Part shown: one piece after another, positions 62,440 through 64,000 of the stretch
How the letters are laid out: each line of letters begins with the position of its first letter
Position numbering within the stretch: position 1 is the first letter of the stretch
DNA from: Moniliella sp. 'wahieum'
Lineage: Eukaryota > Basidiomycota > Moniliellomycetes > Moniliellales > Moniliellaceae
NCBI GenBank assembly: GCA_003971905.1
Contig: RSEE01000036.1
Coordinates: forward strand, 434,001 to 498,000
Reading direction: 5' to 3'
DNA length: 64,000 nt
The notes under the pieces: model-generated
What the model saw: the letters and a program-made list of their open reading frames with translations, nothing else
The model's database searches: none
What the model was told of the DNA's origin: nothing
Translations under genes and position numbers: made by a program

Positions 62440-63226
62440 ATGCATCTCCCGCCCTCACCGCCACGCTCACCGTCCTGCTGGCCGCCAGCACGGCCGTCTT
62501 TGCCCTCCCCTCCGCCCAGGACCAGGGACAGGACCAGCTCCGGATCGCTGTCCCCTCCCTCCAGCCAGAGCCGGAGCCAGACTTTGTCGATGTGCTTCAA
62601 GCCGAGGCCGACAAGGCGGGCATCAGCATTGATTGGGGCCTGGACCATGTGGCGCAGAAGGCGAACGAGGCTGCGTTCAAGCTCAACAAGGCGTCCGTTC
62701 TTGCGTCTGATTCTGGCTCCAGCTGGGTTTGGGCCTCGTGCGAGCTCGATGGCGATGCGTTGCGCGTGGACCGGGTGGACGTATTCCCCAACCCCCCTAA
62801 GCCCGGTCAGTCGCTAACTGTCAAGGGCGCCGGCCTGGTGCGGTCCTTGGTAGACGTATGTGTATCTTCTTTCCTCTTCTCTTCTCTTCTCTTCCCTGCC
62901 TGGGTGGTTTGCACTCCTACGAAACTTACCTGGACCTTCTGTCTCACGAAACAAACACACGCTAGGAAGGGACGTATGTCGATGTGGTCGTCAAGCTGGG
63001 CCTTATCAAGTTGCTGAGCAAACGGTTTGACCTCTGCCAGCTGGCTCGAGAAAACAATGCCGAGCTCCAGTGCCCACTTCAGCCCGGATTCTATGAGATT
63101 GAGCACACGGTTCAGCTTCCCCGCGAAATTCCGCCGGCCAAGTTCAACGTCCACGTTGGTGGTACGTCCCAGGCCGAGCAGGACCTGGTCTGCCTCGACT
63201 TGAGCATTGACTTCCTTCGTCGCTAA
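62440..63226 (+). CDS. NPC2: NPC2-like sterol/phospholipid transfer protein (ML domain)
   Basis: A secreted or vacuolar lipid-transfer protein. The ATG at 62440 begins MHLP; after a one-base shift near 62449 the signal peptide reads LTATLTVLLAASTAVFALPS. The ML domain has ASCELDGDALRVDRVDVFPN, PPKPGQSLTVKGAGLVRSLV, then an intron at 62856-62965, then EGTYVDVVVKLGLIKLL, RFDLCQLARE, CPLQPGFYEIEHTVQLPREI, PAKFNVHVGGTSQAEQDLVC and LDLSIDFLRR-stop. The Cys spacing fits the three disulfides of fungal Npc2 proteins, which deliver sterols to Ncr1 in the vacuole. Length ~225 aa fits. Confidence 0.9.
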
Positions 63227-63424
63227 GATACCCGTTATCCTCGTGACGTATGGCAAGCACATCCCTTCCTTTTCTCCAATGTTCATGCACCCCAGTTGTC
63301 TCTCACCTGGTCCTGTCCTCTCTACTCGTTTGTGGCTCTCTTTGGCTCTACATTCTGTTCCCCCGGGGAATGCACAGTGTAAATATGCGCGTTCAGTTGG
63401 ATTCCATAGGGATAATGACAATGA
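63227..63424. other. Convergent 3' region
   Basis: A short tail-to-tail interval without a gene. Confidence 0.5.
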
Positions 63425-64000
63425 CTACCTTCTCCACCCTGCGCAGTACCATATCGGTCGTTAGCAAAGCGCCGCTCCAACGCCAACCGGGGTAACGTAC
63501 CTGAACCATATCCGTTTCGACTTTGGTACCCATTCGTCCCGTACCGCCCCGAGCCCGAAGGCGCCGACCCATACGCATTGCTCGGGCGGCCATCATACCT
63601 CGGACCTCGAGGCGCACGGGGCCCTCCCGCTCGGCCGATTCCCCTTCTGCCCCAATCACCCTGGTCGTAGCCACGGCCATCCCGCCACCCGTCCCGGCCA
63701 TCTCGTCCGTCCCGGGGCCAGGGGGGCCGGTCCCGTGGTCCAGCCACTCCCGGGGGAGCGTGCGCGCGACAAGGAGTGGTCGCCCCGGCCCGGGTCATGC
63801 GCTGGACCAGGCGGTGCCTCGCCAAAGGCTCTTCCAGAAGGAGGGGGGCGAGGGCTTCGCATGCTGGCACGGGGAGGACGAAGGGAATCCGTCCCGGGTG
63901 AACGGCGTTCAGGAATTGGGGAGCGCCTTCGCTCGAGTACCATGTCGGTCCCAGACGGACCAGCAGGCGGGTGCTGAACGGCATCGGATGGGAGAGTAGG
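63425..64000 (-). CDS. Arg/Gly-rich protein, 3' part (possible RNA-binding protein)
   Basis: The gene runs off the window at its 5' side. The visible chain is Arg/Ser/Pro-rich (VLERRRSPIPERRSPG, LRPPRASMRSPRPPPSGRAF) and, after a frame change near 63720, Arg/Gly/Tyr-rich (RDGRDGRDGWRDGRGYDQGD; PSNAYGSAPSGSGRYGTNGY). A GTACGT...CTAAC...GCAG intron (63439-63500) fits and would give the end GSGWRR-stop at 63425; an unspliced frame would continue to 63322. Such RGG/YGS tails are typical of RNA-binding proteins, but no RRM or KH is within view. Confidence 0.5.

Noticed and set aside
1-64000. Operon-like or biosynthetic gene cluster organisation
   Set aside because: Neighbouring genes are unrelated housekeeping genes on alternating strands; tannase and SDR are isolated.

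Overview
This window looks like nuclear DNA of a GC-rich, gene-dense basidiomycete fungus, probably yeast-like. The gene content is that of a eukaryotic fungus: SET1, SGF73, EAF6, CENP-T, PWP1, THG1, a mitochondrial DnaJ, RSM7 and RPP1. Introns are few and short (about 60-110 nt, GT-AG, with CTAAC/CTGAC-like branch sites), and the tRNA genes carry introns. The basidiomycete placement rests on general gene style and was not tested by a search.

Layout. 1-701 is the 3' end of a PB1-domain (Bem1-like) gene. 1632-5109(-) is a GH63-family glycoside hydrolase, divergent from a Whi5/Nrm1-like gene at 6019-7035(+). 7357-9916(-) is CENP-T, divergent from SET1 at 10350-14068(+). PWP1 follows at 14841-16620(+), then SGF73 at 16764-18220(-) and a SERF/4F5 peptide at 19343-19619(+). 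20933-23525 is a secreted tannase/feruloyl-esterase-type hydrolase, followed by an intron-containing tRNA-Trp. 25938-28711 holds a proline-rich coding region, an OTU deubiquitinase and a PAC3-like proteasome chaperone. 30220-34327 holds RPP1, tRNA-Leu(AAG), a DUF1348 protein and a mitochondrial DnaJ. 34850-40400 holds a lipase, THG1 and a LIM protein. 41015-49262 holds tRNA-Val, FAN1, a CBS-PB1 protein and a DHHC acyltransferase. 51141-54827 holds a GDPD-family lipase, EAF6 and a bacterial-looking SDR reductase. 60930-64000 holds tRNA-Val, RSM7, NPC2 and an Arg/Gly-rich partial gene.

The most unusual part is 54829-60811, a nested transposon. A 4.6-kb LTR element (55058-59665) has 353/352-bp LTRs that differ by one base, a TG...CA structure, a perfect 5-bp target duplication (GTCCA), a polypurine tract and a GGTTATG primer-binding site like the half-tRNA-iMet type of copia and Ty5. 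It sits inside a gag-like reading frame on the opposite strand, which resumes in frame on the other side. The element has no recognisable protease, integrase or reverse transcriptase. It carries two long intact ORFs of unknown function (797 and 318 aa), both built largely of tandem repeats. The gag unit it interrupts is itself flanked by ~50-bp direct repeats and lies immediately upstream of the SDR gene.

Almost every conserved single-copy gene has one or more +/-1 frameshifts, several at C or G homopolymers. This fits uncorrected long-read indels better than real pseudogenes. Gene spans below are therefore given as the conserved protein implies, and exact starts, stops and splice phases are often approximate. 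The genes do not form one pathway. Many are arranged as divergent pairs sharing short promoters, in which TGACGTCA, GTCACGTG and GATGATCGATGATC motifs recur.
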